DNA of 64,000 nt from the NCBI GenBank assembly GCA_018127085.1, contig CM030722.1, forward strand, positions 434,001-498,000, given 5' to 3'. The notes under the pieces were generated by a model that worked only from the letters and a program-made list of their open reading frames with translations, had not been told where the DNA came from and did not search any database. Position numbers and translations under genes: made by a program. Each line of letters opens with the position of its first letter. Position 1 is the first letter of the stretch. Positions 1-11,967 of the stretch are shown here, one piece after another. This DNA comes from Pneumocystis sp. 'macacae' (lineage: Eukaryota > Ascomycota > Pneumocystomycetes > Pneumocystales > Pneumocystaceae).

Positions 1-961
1 AAAATCAATTAAAAAGCAACCTTTTGATATAATTGAAGATGAAGAGTTTTTGGAACGCCAAACTTATGAAAAAATACCCAAAAGTGTTAAAGATCTTAAA
101 AATCATCCATTGTATTTAATTTAGTTATATTAGGGATGTGCTAATTCAACTAGATTTATTATAGAAAGACATCTTAAACGTGAACAAATTATTTCTTCTA
201 AGAAACCTTGCTCGTATGTAACTATAAAAGTAAATGGGAACCAAGTAAAAGAGCCAATATTTTATCGAAAAGATATTATTACTGTTTTATCAGCTGGTAA
301 ATGGTATCAACGTGGAAGAAAAATAAAGGTAATTTTTTTTAATCTCTGAAATAATTTTTAATGAAGAAAGTTTGGAGAACAACCAATGAAGATTGTCCCA
401 AAATACAAAGAATTTGCACTTCAAAACGAATCAGAGAGTACTATTAAACATAATACTATTGGTCTTTATTCAGAATCGCAAACTGAGCTATATATTCCTC
501 CACCGGTTGTCAATGGGAAAGTTCCAAAGAATTCATATGGAAATCTTGATATTTTTGTATCATCAATGATTCCTAAAGGCGCAGTACACTTACCATGTAA
601 AAAATAAACATATTTTGTTTGAAAAATCTAAAAAAAATAGTCCCTGGTATATCTCGAGCAGCAAAATTTTTGGGAATTGATTATGCAGACACTGTAGTAT
701 GTTTTTTCCATAACTATTAACAATTAATTTTTTTAGATTGGATTCAAGTTCGAAAAAAAACGCTCCCTTCCCATTATTAAAGGTATCATAATTGCACAAG
801 AATTTGAAGAAGCAGTTTATTTAACATTTAAAATTATGGAAGAAGAAAAAAATGAGAAAACCTCTGAAAAAATGAAAGAAATTATATTAATGAGATGGAG
901 GCGTTTTTATAAAAAACTTTATATTTGTGAAAGGCAATTTATATTTTTCCAGAAAAAGTAA
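1..961 (+). CDS. RAD4: Rad4/XPC-family DNA damage recognition protein, C-terminal part (5' end outside window)
   Basis: Nucleotide excision repair protein that, with its Rad23 partner, binds distorted DNA and starts global-genome repair in the nucleus. The frame is open from base 1 and reads through the beta-hairpin region: KNHPL/FIIERHLKREQ (BHD1), then FYRKDIITVLSAGKWYQRGR and GEQPMKIV (BHD2), then GNLDIFVSSMIPKGAVHLP and AAKFLGIDYADTVIGFKFEK (BHD3). Four short introns are needed and each restores the family reading frame: 112-153, 329-370, 597-640 and 697-736. The last exon ends at a stop at 959-961 after a basic tail (MRWRRFYKKLYICERQ), as the family usually does. A further splice within 900-960 could move the end to about 1010, so the last residues are less certain. 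The transglutaminase-like half lies outside the window. Confidence 0.88.
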
Positions 962-1030
962 CTACTAATGATTATCATAGACTTAAGAAATATGATGTGG
1001 AAAATGCATAACATTTTTTAAAATTAATTG

Positions 1031-1041
1031 TAGGGTTAGGG
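1031..1041 (+). promoter_or_regulatory. Telomere-like TAGGGTTAGGG element upstream of COQ5
   Basis: A perfect TAGGGTTAGGG lies about 45 bp before the COQ5 start codon in the short gap after RAD4. On the other strand it reads CCCTAACCCTA, close to the HomolE-type and TTAGGG boxes known from fungal promoters. The same core recurs near 28.8 kb and 37.6 kb. A promoter role is an inference from position only. Confidence 0.4.
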
Positions 1042-1085
1042 CATTTTAATAATAAATAGTTATTAAAACTAATCGTAAATTCATT

Positions 1086-2103
1086 ATGTTAATATATAGA
1101 TTAAATCAACAAAACATAAAATACTGGGTACTAGGCTCATTCAGAAAAGCGTTCATTCAAAAAACCCTATTTATTGTCAATTCTCAGCGTTATTTCTCAT
1201 ATTTCCATATTCTAAAAGATCAGAATTCAGAAAAAACTACATATTTTGGTTTTAAAGAAGTTCCAGAATTTAAAAAAGAAGAACTCGGTTCAGTAAAAAT
1301 CAATTATTTTCAAACAAACTAATTTTATTTTTAGTTCAAAATGTTTTTAAATCAGTTGCTTCTTCATATGATAAAATGAATGATATCATGTCTTTGGGTA
1401 TTCATAGGCTTTGGAAAGATGAATTTGTTCAAAGACTAGATCCGGGCACATTAGATGGTGAACCAATGGATCTTCTGGATGTAGCTGGAGGAACAGGAGA
1501 TATTGCATTCCGTTTATTAGATCATGCTACAGACATTCATTTTGATACACAAACGAAAGTAAAATGTGTGGATTTAAATCCAGAAATGCTAGAAATTGGA
1601 AAAAAAAGACTCGAAAATAGTCGATACAAATATTGTGCGTATTTTTTTCTTAAAAAAAAAAATTGGTTAATTTTTTAGCAAAAAGAATAGATTTTTTCAT
1701 ACAAAATGCGGAAAATCTAGTAGATATTCCATCATCATCTATTAATATTTATACAATTGCATTTGGTATTCGTAACTGTACTCAAATTATGAATGTCCTA
1801 AAAGAAGCATATCGTGTACTAAAACCTGGTGGTATTTTTAGCTGTTTAGAATTCTCGAAAATATCTTTAGCACCTTTAGAAGCAATATACAACTACTACA
1901 CATTTCACATTATACCAATCATAGGTCATATAGTAGTAGGTGATAGAGATAGTTACCAATATCTTGCAGAATCAATTGCAAAACATTTTGACCAAAAAAC
2001 ATTTTCTAAAATGATGAAAGATGCTGGATTTAAACTAGTAGGCGATGGTTATCATAATCTTTCTTTTGGAATTGCTGCTATACATACTGGTATTAAATTG
2101 TAA
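1086..2103 (+). CDS. COQ5: 2-methoxy-6-polyprenyl-1,4-benzoquinol methylase (COQ5/UbiE family)
   Basis: Mitochondrial C-methyltransferase of ubiquinone synthesis, using S-adenosylmethionine to methylate the benzoquinol ring as part of the CoQ synthome. Three exons (1086-1287, 1335-1634, 1679-2103) join in frame to 308 residues, a normal length. UbiE/COQ5 signature 1 is present (YDKMNDIMSLGIHRLW, about residue 80), then the SAM-binding loop LLDVAGGTGD and signature 2 RVLKPGGIFSCLEFSK near residue 225. The first 60 residues are basic and lack acidic clusters, which fits a mitochondrial presequence. The first intron donor was chosen because it restores the conserved EELVQNVF segment. It follows RAD4 on the same strand by about 125 bp and converges on the next gene. 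Confidence 0.95.
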
Positions 2104-2255
2104 CTCTCATAAAATATATAATATGCTATTTCTCATACATCTCAAAAGCATTATCTTTTATCAAAACATCTATTATACAAATTTCCGTATATTTTAAACT
2201 TATACCATGAACTTTAATACTCTACCTTTAACTAAATATCCATCCAAATGAAATT

Positions 2256-3851
2256 CTAAATAGTTCGAGTATATTTACTTATATATTCTTCTAGTTTTTC
2301 TGATGGGATTACAGCGTACCTCAGATCACTTAACACTTCATCAGGTAGCGAAAAAAGTGTAGTTTCTTTAGTCACAGATGGAGTAGTTCTTAATAATATT
2401 TGAAAATCTTGCTCTTTTTTTTTAATATCATATTTCATTTCTAATACATCTAAATAAATCATCATTTCAACAAACATACTTACGTTCTTTATATTCTCGA
2501 AAGAGTTTTTCTCTTTCCTTGTCATTCAGTCCATAATCTTTATATTCCTGTTCTTTTTTAAATTTCCTTCTAAACTCATGCCAATACATATTAGGTGTTC
2601 GGGGGTCTTGAAGTAATGTAATGAATGAGATTTTAGGCTTAAATACCATAAGTAGTGCAAAGATTTATTCACTGTCTGACTTACATCTCTTTTTGGTCTA
2701 GATTCAGCCTCTTTTCTCTGTTCTACAATAGATTCTTTACAAAATACTTCAAATAATTCTTTTCGCTCTTTCATAGTATCAATCACTATAAAAATCAAAA
2801 AAAAATAAAATTTAACTTCTTATTATCATACATAAATAACGTGTATCCATCATTATTTTTGAAATCTCTTGATCCCAAGGATGATATGGATTTATATCCA
2901 ATTCTCGTAGCATCTCCTGTACCTAATTAAACTGGATCAAATTAACTTGTAAAGATACTTTGAACTGCTGAATTTTTTCATCTTTTGAAAGTTCTTTCAC
3001 AGATTCTGTATTAAAATCATTATTTCCCATAGCTGCAAGCTGCCAAGCAATGTCATCTTCAGTATATTCAGTATTGTCAAGTGTAGTAGAAAACGCATCA
3101 GGATTCGCATTAACAGAAGAATTAGGATCAACAGAAGCATCCGATGCATTATCGCTACTATAAATATCCTCAGAACTATCATATTCGCTGGAAGACTGCT
3201 CAGAATAACCAAAGAGACCATTAAGTGGATTATTTCCCTTCTCTTCTTCATGCATTGCTGAAAGAACTTCTTTTGGTGGAGTCCAGAGTGATACTCCTGT
3301 CTCTGGATTGTGTACAAATTGACGTTGACGTCGGGTCACTACTCTTACCCAAGGTTCTGCATTAGCAATCGGAAATCTTAGAAATATGAACAATATCCAC
3401 ATACTACACATACTAACCTATATTTCGGCCTGTCAGGAATCTTTTTGCAAGAAAAACGATCTAAAAATGACGATTGTTCCGGAATCCCCAAAACATTAGG
3501 AAAACTTGATTTAGTCAATGGTTGATCTAATTGAGCTTGTGATAATGATAATGGCGGTGGTGGAGGAATAATAACCCCCGTTTCTACTCCAGAAGCATCT
3601 GGTAATGGCCTTATGTATGTTGATTTCCGTGTAGCTTTATGGAAATAATATAAATGACCAGTCGGTGCTACTTTAGTTAGCAATTCTAAAGCTACAAAAA
3701 ACTCACCTAAATGAGCTGTCCAGCCAGGAGGAAGTCCTTCGGACAAAATAGCTTTGGATTTTTTCTTTAAATTTTTCAAATCCTGTTTATCTTTCTCATT
3801 TAATAGATCATTCATTTTTATATCGTCTGACCAACACCTCTGCCAAATCAT
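2256..3851 (-). CDS. WW- and FF-domain protein, probable splicing/transcription-elongation factor (TCERG1/Dre4/Urn1-like)
   Basis: Reading on the minus strand: a WW domain (GLPPGWTAH...TGHLYYFHKATRKSTYIRP), a polyproline stretch, a second WW-like module (EPWVRVV...FVHNPETGVSLWTPP), an acidic Ser/Asp-rich linker, then FF-type helices (VQEMLRELDINPYHPWDQE, DTRYLLIDTMKERKELFE, MYWHEFRRKFKKEQEY, LSDLRYAVIPSEKLEEYI). Several short introns are needed. WW-FF proteins bind proline-rich splicing and RNA polymerase II CTD partners in the nucleus. The domain order fits TCERG1/Dre4/Urn1 relatives better than Prp40, but I cannot pick the exact ortholog. The start is the first in-frame ATG (3849-3851); the ATG at 3813-3815 just before NDLLNEKD is an equally good choice. 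It shares a 160 bp divergent promoter with PRE9. Confidence 0.82.
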
Positions 3852-4011
3852 ACAATCAGAATTTGTCAGGACAACAGTAGTCAAGGCAACATACTTGCTA
3901 CGGCAACACGATGAAAACTAAGTCGCAATTAACTTAAAATCAATTTAATATAAAAAAACACTTTTAAAAGAAAAAAGGAAAGATAAAAGAAAAATACAAT
4001 TATTATTAACA

Positions 4012-4987
4012 ATGTCACGTAGGTAAAGAATTCTTGAAAAAATATGATTTTCTTGTGTTAAAAATAGACAGATATGATTCTAGAACGACAATCTTTAGTC
4101 CAGAAGGTTTATGTCTATAAAAAACAAGTGAAAAATCTCTAATAAAAATTTAAGGACGTCTTTTCCAAGTAGAATATGCACTAGAGGCAATTTCTCGTGC
4201 AGGAACGGCACTTGGAGTACTAGCAATAGACGGGATTGTATTAGCAGCAGAAAAAAAAGTTATTAGTAAATTACTTGAACAAAACACATCTTCAGAGAAG
4301 TTATATGTTCTAGATGAGTATGTATATATACCTTTTAGAAAAAGTTTCTAAATGGTATAGTCATATGATTTGTGCAGTAGCAGGAATTACAGCAGATGCA
4401 AATATTCTTATCGATTATACACGTAGAACAGCCCAGAAATATTTGCTTACGTATGACAAACATATTCCATGTGAACAACTTGTTAAAAACTTGTGTAATA
4501 TTAAACAGGGTTATACACAATATGGGGGTTTAACAAAAAACTGTCTAGGAAGAAAACTAATTTAATGTCAGGTTTGCGTCCTTTTGGTGTATCATTTATA
4601 TGGGCAGGATATGATCCAATTCATGGTTTTCAATTGTACCAATCTAATCCCTCAGGAAACTATGGGGGTTGGAAAGCGACAAGTATTGGTGCAAATAATG
4701 CATCTGCACAAAGTTTGCTTAAACAAGATTATAAAGAAACTAATTTAAAAGAAGCCTGCTCATTAGCAATTAAAGTATTATCAAAAACAATAGATAGCAC
4801 AGTATTATCAAATGAAAAAAGTAAGTATTTATATTTCTTTATATTGTTCTAAATATTACAACTAGTTGAATTTGCCACAATGGGGATAAACAAACAAGGA
4901 AAGATTTACCACCATATATGGAATCCTTTTGAAATTGATTCTCTCTTAAAAGAAAACAACTTATTAAAAGAAGACATAGAAACATAA
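4012..4987 (+). CDS. PRE9: 20S proteasome subunit alpha-3 (PSMA4/Pre9)
   Basis: Structural alpha-ring subunit of the 20S proteasome core. Six exons (4012-4022, 4072-4106, 4155-4317, 4361-4527, 4572-4820, 4866-4987) sum to 747 nt and give 248 residues, the usual size. The N-terminus [28 protein letters not shown] carries the alpha-subunit signature; the alpha3-type segments [39 protein letters not shown] and [21 protein letters not shown] follow. The very short first exon (11 nt) is supported by perfect restoration of the SRRYDSR start. The C-terminal tail is shorter than in the animal protein. Neighbouring exon frames are all intact, so the gene looks functional. Confidence 0.97.
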
Positions 4988-5140
4988 CACGCTGACAAAT
5001 ATATAACAAATCTTTAATATTTAAGTATAGTGGAACTCAAAATGTAATTACATCTCATAAATATTGTTCCAGGACATTTTAAACATGAATAAAAAACTTA
5101 AAATATTAAGAATTGTATTTTATATAAAAAATATAAGAAA

Positions 5141-7049
5141 TTATTGTATAACTGGTCCAGCATCTAAAATATTCTGTGTAGCCATGTCTGCATATTTTTT
5201 GAAATTTTCTATAAAAAGATTAGCCAATTTATGAAGATTTTTGTGAAATTCTTCTAAAGAAACTATAAATAAATATTTGAAAATAAAGAAACTTACCTTT
5301 GGTGCCACTCCAGCCTTCCAGAGGGTTAAGAATTTCAGAAGGAATACCTTCAATGTATTTCGGAATCTGAAAATTAAAAACAGGAAAAGTTTGATATTCA
5401 GCTTTTGCTAATTCACCAGAATGAATTGCATCCAAAATAGTTCTAGTATATTTAAGTGGACAACGTTTGCCACCTTTTGAAAAACTTTGGCCAATCCAGC
5501 CAGTATTAATAAGCCAGGCATCAGAATTATGTTTTTTCATTTTCTCAGATAACATTACGGCATATTCAATAGGATGAAGAACAAGAAACGGTTCTCCATA
5601 ACACGCTGAAAACGCAGGCTGAGGTTCCGTCACACCGTCTTCAGTTCCTGTCATTTTACTAGTATAACCACTAATAAAATTATATATAACTTGATCACTT
5701 GTAAGTTTAGAAACAGGCGGTAAAATAGCATTAGCATCACAAGTCAATAAAATAATATTTTTCGGATGTTTATCTGTTAAGCTTGGAATTTTTGCATTAG
5801 AAATATATTCAATGGGATATGCACAACGGGTGTTTTCTGTAATAGAAATATTTTTATAATCAACCACTCGAGTTACTGGATCAAAAATCACATTTTCAAG
5901 AATAGCACCAAAACGGATGGCATCAAAAATTTCAGGTTCTTTTTCTCGAGATAAATCAATACATTTTGCATAGCATCCTCCCTCAATATTAAAAACACCT
6001 GTATCTGACCACTAACATATGTTATAAAACAAACTGATTAAATAAAAGAACTGTACACAATGCTCATCATCACCGATAAGATAACGCTCAGGATCAGCTG
6101 ATAAAGTTGTCTTTCCCGTCCCAGATAAACCGAAAAAAAGAGAAACATCACCATTTTTTCCTTCATTAGCAGATGAATGAAGAGTCAAGACATTATATAA
6201 AACAGGCTGAAGATAGAACATAAACGTAAGTACACCCTTCTTCATTTCTCCAGCATATTCTCTAAATTATATAAGATTAACAAAAAAATCAATAAGAACT
6301 AGCTACGTTCCAAGAATAATCATCTCCCGGTCCTCCAAGTTAATAGCTACAGATGTACGAGATGTCATTCCAACTGTATAACGATTTGCAGGAACTTGAA
6401 ATTATTATTAAAACATATTTAAATAAGTTGTTTTATACATGAACCTGCATTATAAATAACAAAATCAGGTTTTTGAGAACAATTATCATTATTTGAAGGA
6501 CAAATTAACATATTCCTCATAAACAAACAATGATAAGCACGCGAAGATATTACACGAACTTTAATACGATATCTTTCATCTGCTCCTGCATATCCATCAA
6601 AAACATAAATTCGCTTTTGTGTATTCAAATAATCAATAGCTCTTTCACGATTGATTAACCATACAGAATGCGACATCTACATTCATTAATTAAATTTCCA
6701 ATTATTATATATTATTAAATGTAAGGTATATCTGCCTTTGAATTTACAGGTCCCCACTGTAGATAATTCAGTAAAAAAATATTACAAATAAAAAACATAC
6801 CCAAACTTTTTCACAGGACTCAGGATTATTAACAATGCGCTTATCCTTTGGAGATCTTCCTGTTTTTTCACCAGAAAATGCAGCCAATGCTCCTGTAGAT
6901 GTAATTGCAGAACCATGTTCATAAAGTAATGCATCTTCGTAAAGACATGCAACAGAAGGATTATACTGAATAGAGACTTTATTATAATCAATATGCGCTG
7001 TCAACATTAATTCTTTTTCTATATTTAAACTTTCTCTAGAAGAATTCAT
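5141..7049 (-). CDS. PCK1: ATP-dependent phosphoenolpyruvate carboxykinase
   Basis: Catalyses oxaloacetate + ATP to phosphoenolpyruvate + CO2 + ADP, the committed cytosolic step of gluconeogenesis. From the ATG at 7047-7049: substrate-side segments [32 protein letters not shown] and [13 protein letters not shown], then [10 protein letters not shown], the kinase-1a P-loop [15 protein letters not shown], the metal-binding [24 protein letters not shown], and the ATP-family region [20 protein letters not shown]. The C-terminal exon ends with AGPVIQ. All introns are 40-65 nt and restore frame; I see no disabling change. A three-residue gap follows WWGP where other fungal enzymes have VNK or similar. 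Its presence matters because several host-dependent fungi have trimmed gluconeogenesis. Confidence 0.95.
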
Positions 7050-7545
7050 TTTATTTATAAAATCACTGAATTTTCAATTTTTGCCTAATTAATCTTTATA
7101 AAATAAAACTTGTTTATAAATATTATTAGTAATTTATCATAAAAATAGTTAAAATACACTGTTTTTATATAAAGAATTGATTCTTTATATTTAATTTCTT
7201 CAAATTCGTTTTTTTTTAACTTAACCTACTTTTTAATAATTAAAAATTACAAGTTCAAATAAGTTCAAAAAATGTAAAAAAGAATAAATGTCAATAAATA
7301 TATATGAAGTTATGTATAAAAACACGAATTATATCTAATTAAAAAATCAATTTACATAGAAATAAAAATAAATACTAAATATAACAATAAACTAAAAGTA
7401 AAGATATCAATTTAAAATTCTAAGAAAAAGTATCTTTTTATATATAAATCATACAAAAATGTATCTTTAAAATATATTTTATTAACAATCATACTAAACA
7501 TATATGAAATAATAAATATGTATCCTAAATATTTATTTGCAACAG
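7050..7545. other. AT-rich intergenic region between PCK1 start and CCT5 stop
   Basis: About 500 bp holding the PCK1 promoter and the CCT5 3' flank. It is almost pure A/T with many short poly-T and poly-A runs. No ORF, RNA gene or clear repeat is visible. Confidence 0.6.
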
Positions 7546-9781
7546 TTAATTATATTCATCATTTTCAGAACCAGAAATGATTACTTTTTAATAAATTAGT
7601 TTTTGATAAAACAAAAAAAAATATTTACCATCATTTACCTGTAAAACATGAGAAACAGTTAATAAAAGGAAAAAATCTACCTTGAGCACCATCCTACACA
7701 TTTGTGTAGCTAATAATAATTGTTGGCGTTTAGTAAGTAACGGATCAATAATAAACAGCTCTTTCATATCTATTATATATATATTAAAAAAAAATTAATA
7801 AGAACAAAAATACAACCATCATTATTCCTTTGCATGCAATCAATTCCAAATGAAGATTTGCAGTGCTTTATTTGTTTTGATTTAATACTTGTTAATGTTT
7901 CAATTGATGGAAGACCAGAATTTTCAGCAAGTGCCATTGGAATTACATCCAAAGCGTTTGAAAAAGCTCTCATGGCATACTGCTCAATTCCAGGTGCCTA
8001 GTTATAAAACTCAATATCTAAAAATAAAATAAAATAAATACTTTGTCTGCAAATTCTGCAACAGCAATCGAGCAAGATATTTCAGCAGACCCACCTCCAT
8101 AAACTACTCGATTATCTTTCACAAGATTTCGTACAACACAAAGTGCATCATGTATAGCACGTTTAGCTTCTTCAATAATCTATTCCCAATAGTTTAAATA
8201 GACTCAAATTTTATAATAAATATACCATTTTGTTACTTCCGCGAACAAAAATTGTAACTGCTCTTGCATTTGCACAATCTTCAATAACCAACATTTTATC
8301 ACGAGTTGTTCCAAAAGTTAATTCTCGTACAATACCAGCCGTACCAAGTTTTTCTGGCGCTAAATCTTCAAATCTTGGAATAATACGTCCATTTGTAGCA
8401 ACTGCAATTAACTGAACTTTATAAATATCATTTAAAACTCAAAAAATTCTATGAACCTCTATTTCTGGCCCTCCTACCCAGCGTACAGCTGGAAGTTTAT
8501 TCTGAAGTAAAAGATGATTTGCTTCATCATCGAAACCCCATTGACATATAACAAGATTTGCACCAACATCTTTAATTTTTCTAACCATTTCCTCAAACTT
8601 TTCCTTTTCATAAGCCTGAAGTTTTTTGAATTCATCTACATTTGTGATATCAAGCTTATGTTTCGTTTTAGGTTTAGGTGGTTCAAACGGACATGTAAGA
8701 ATAGCTATTTTTGCATTATTCACTAAACGAGGCATTTGAGGATGAGACATATCCTTATCGACAATTACACCTTTTACCAAAACTGTATCTTCCAATGCTC
8801 CTCCAACCTTTCCATCAACTTTTATAAGCTCAAAATTGACATCTTTTCTTTCCAAATCGGCTACTGACATAATCGCTTCAACAGCAATATGAGAAAATAT
8901 GTCATGTGCTTTAGACACAATTTTACTTCCAAGAGATGTTTTGGTGGCCTTTAAAAGATTAGTTGTATCTGTTTTTGAAAACTCTATAACTTCTGAAATA
9001 GAATCGAGATGCTGAACTGCAATTTTGCATGCTTGATCGTAACCATCTGCTATTTTAATCGGATGAATTCCTTTATCAATCAATTCCTCTGCATATTCTA
9101 ACAATGCACCAGCAAGTACTAAATAATTGCCATAAGACCATTCTAGTATATAAAAAATACTTCTTACCAACGACACCCGTGGTACCGTCACCAATCTCCT
9201 CGTCTTGTGATTTTGATCTATTCCAGTAATTAAACATAGTATTTCTAAAATAAAAAAAATATACAGTTCAACCAAAAGCTTAGCAATCTGATTTTCTACT
9301 TCCATTTGACTCAAAATAGTTGCACCATCATTGGTTATGGTAACATCTCCATCAGAAGATACCATAATCTTATCCAACCCTAAAATCAAATTAATCAATA
9401 TTTTTCTATATTCTATCATTTATCTCTATACCACGTGGCCCAAGAGACGATTTTAAAATATTTGAAACTGCTTTTGCTGCTAAAATGTGAGACTAAAACA
9501 TGTATTAATATCCAAGTATTCAAATGGTAACAACTATAAAATCATCTTACCTTAATAGCTTCAATCCCAGATAATCTAATAGAACAATTTTCATTAAAAA
9601 AATTAAAAAAAAAAAAGAAAAGCCACTTACCGTTTTTTTTTATCCTGACTTGTGTATTTAGTTAACATATATACTTTTTATTCACTTTTTTCAAAACTTA
9701 CTCTTTAACAATGATAAAAGGATTTCCCTGATCATCTCGAGCAACGAAAGCATTTTTCATATCAATCATCATATCCCCCAT
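7546..9781 (-). CDS. CCT5: T-complex chaperonin subunit epsilon (CCT5)
   Basis: Subunit of the cytosolic TRiC/CCT ring that folds actin and tubulin with ATP. The start [25 protein letters not shown] is at 9781. After small exons comes [30 protein letters not shown], then [20 protein letters not shown] and the nucleotide/catalytic [19 protein letters not shown]. The apical domain follows, with the epsilon-specific run [30 protein letters not shown]. The C-terminal equatorial part has [41 protein letters not shown] and GIDCMQRNN. The stop is at 7546-7548 after [15 protein letters not shown]. At least seven short introns are required. It shares a 198 bp bidirectional promoter with the HP1 gene. 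Confidence 0.96.
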
Positions 9782-9979
9782 TGTTTTAACAGGTTTAAGA
9801 AACTTTTAAACTGTCTTTTTTCTTTACAGTGGTTTAAATAAAGATGGTTTTATAAAGATAATTTAAAATATCGAAATTCTCAAATTGCACGGTGATTGAT
9901 TGAACGTCCAAGAAATGTGGATATTTTTATAGAAAAAAAGTAAACCATTCAAGCTTTAGAAAAAGAAGAAATAATAATA

Positions 9980-10989
9980 ATGAAACAAAAAACATATAGT
10001 AAAGAAGGTATATTTAAAAATCTAATAAAAAAAATTAATATAAAGAGCTAGATATTGAAGAAACTATAGAAGAAAATAGTATAGACGAAAAAGCAAACAT
10101 AGAAAGTGAAAATGAAGATGAAATATATGCAGTTGAAAAAATATTAGATCATCGCATGAATTCGGTGAGTTCCTTTGCGTTTTTAAGCCACAAATTAGTT
10201 ATGGTATTATTATAAAATAAACAAAGAATTGTCTACATAAAATAGTAAAAAATGAAATGGGAAAAAATATATTTTCATTTTAAAAATAGATGCAAGAAGT
10301 CTCCAAGACATGCTTTTTTTGTGTCTTAAATAATGTTTTATAAATTACTAAAAAATAGCAGAAACGAACAGGATGGGAATATCTTATTAAATGGAAAGAC
10401 TATGATGATCTAGAAGATAATACATGGGAAGATGAAGCATCATGCGAGTATAATCGATGTCTTTATTTCAATGAAAATAAACTAAAATAAACAGAGGATG
10501 TAAAGATCTTATCGAACAATATTGGGAAAGTATAGGTGGCCGTCCTTCTCTTTCAGAAAAATCAGCTGTTGGCCGAAAACGAAAATCTGTTCAATCGCAC
10601 AAAAATGCAGATAACGAATACGAAATAAAACACCGGAAATCAACTATCAAATCTAGAGAATTGTCTACAAATGTTTCAACAGAAGCATGGAAACCACCTA
10701 TGCATCTTTCATCTTGGGAAGATCAAATTGAATCAGTTGATACTATTGAAAGAGATGCGTCTGGGAAATTGCTTGTATATGTAAATTGGTATGTGTTTTG
10801 CTATTTTTAATAGCAAAATTGATACAATTTAGGATTCATGGTGAAAAATCTGTTCATGATAGTCTGTTAATATATCAGAAATGCCCATTAAAGGCAAGTT
10901 ATTAATATACATATATATATGGTTTTTTAATGCAAACTTAGATGCTTCATTTCTATGAAAATCATCTTGTTTTTCGAGACGTTGCATAA
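9980..10989 (+). CDS. Chromodomain-chromoshadow protein, HP1/Swi6 family
   Basis: Heterochromatin protein expected to bind H3K9-methylated nucleosomes in the nucleus. The short N-terminus is acidic. The chromodomain reads IYAVEKILDHRMN, then (after a roughly 200 nt intron) TGWEYLIKWKDYDDLEDNTWE with aromatic-cage positions Y, W and Y/F present, and ends CKDLIEQYWE. A basic hinge (GRKRKS, KHRKS) leads to the chromoshadow domain SWEDQIESVDTIERDASGKLLVYVNWIHGEKSVHDSLLIYQKCP...MLHFYENHLVF. Only the pair of domains and length point to Swi6/Chp2 rather than Chp1. The intron before MLHF has a GCAAGT donor (GC-AG class), the only way I found to join the two halves of the chromoshadow domain in frame. 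Confidence 0.92.
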
Positions 10990-11122
10990 AAATAAAAAGG
11001 CAAAAATCTTACATAATTATACATTTAATACTTTAAGGAAATGTATATATTTATGATTAACGTAATGACGATATTTTTATAAATTACATAATTTTTAGGT
11101 CTTAAATTTTCAAAAATGTGAA

Positions 11123-11674
11123 TCATATAAATGCTTTAGAGACATATACATATATTGCAAGCGCTAGAAATGCAACAATTGCTGCTCCAACATATATCTT
11201 CCTATTTAAATCATTAGAACACTCATCAATTTATAACAATATCATACGAGCTAGAACTATTTCTACTTTCGAATGTATGTGAATTTCCTGTAAATCCAGG
11301 CCGCTCAGCCTAAATTGGTCAACATTTCTTATTTTTATTCAGGAAAAAGCAATCATTTACCACTCCTTCTAGTTTTCCTACAAGAAGTTTTTTTAAAATG
11401 TCCCTAGCCTCATCTGAATGTCCAACATCTTCAAAAGCATCAGTAGCATCTTGGCCTAGAAAATCTGTTAAGAAATACTATAAATCAGAGAAAATATAAA
11501 ACCTGCAAGATCAAGTAACACTTCTTCTCCACCCGGATGCTCACTTATAAATCGACTAACATCATATACCATTTTATGAATGACCATATACAGATCATTT
11601 CGAGTAGAGTGTTTAGCAACCTCAGAGACATCTATTTTCTGCAACGAGTCGATATCAACACTTTTTACTTCCAT
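11123..11674 (-). CDS. CYB5: Cytochrome b5, tail-anchored
   Basis: Small electron carrier of the ER membrane that supplies desaturases, sterol enzymes and P450s. The heme domain shows [22 protein letters not shown] with the first axial His in HPGG, and [16 protein letters not shown] with the second axial His. After a Ser-rich linker the last exon encodes a hydrophobic helix ([17 protein letters not shown]) followed by SKAFI and the stop, the expected tail anchor. Four exons are joined by short introns. The start is the ATG at 11672-11674; an upstream in-frame TTG (11683) is not needed. Confidence 0.95.
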
Positions 11675-11967
11675 TTTACTCAAATTATGATTGTTTATTT
11701 ATTGGTTTTATACAGAAAAAAAAATAAGAAACAAACAAAAATCGTTAACTTAAATAATGATTATTATTATTATTATTTCTTAAATATCACTTATTTTTTT
11801 CGTAAAATATTAGAATTTCACTCACTTGGATTGTCCGTCTTACCCGGAAAAACCAACAACCGTATTACAACTGGCAGTTAAACAAAATCTGAAATTAAAT
11901 AATATATATTAACAATATATTAACAACCCATTTAAGCTTGAAACTGAGAAATATCCAACCTATATTA

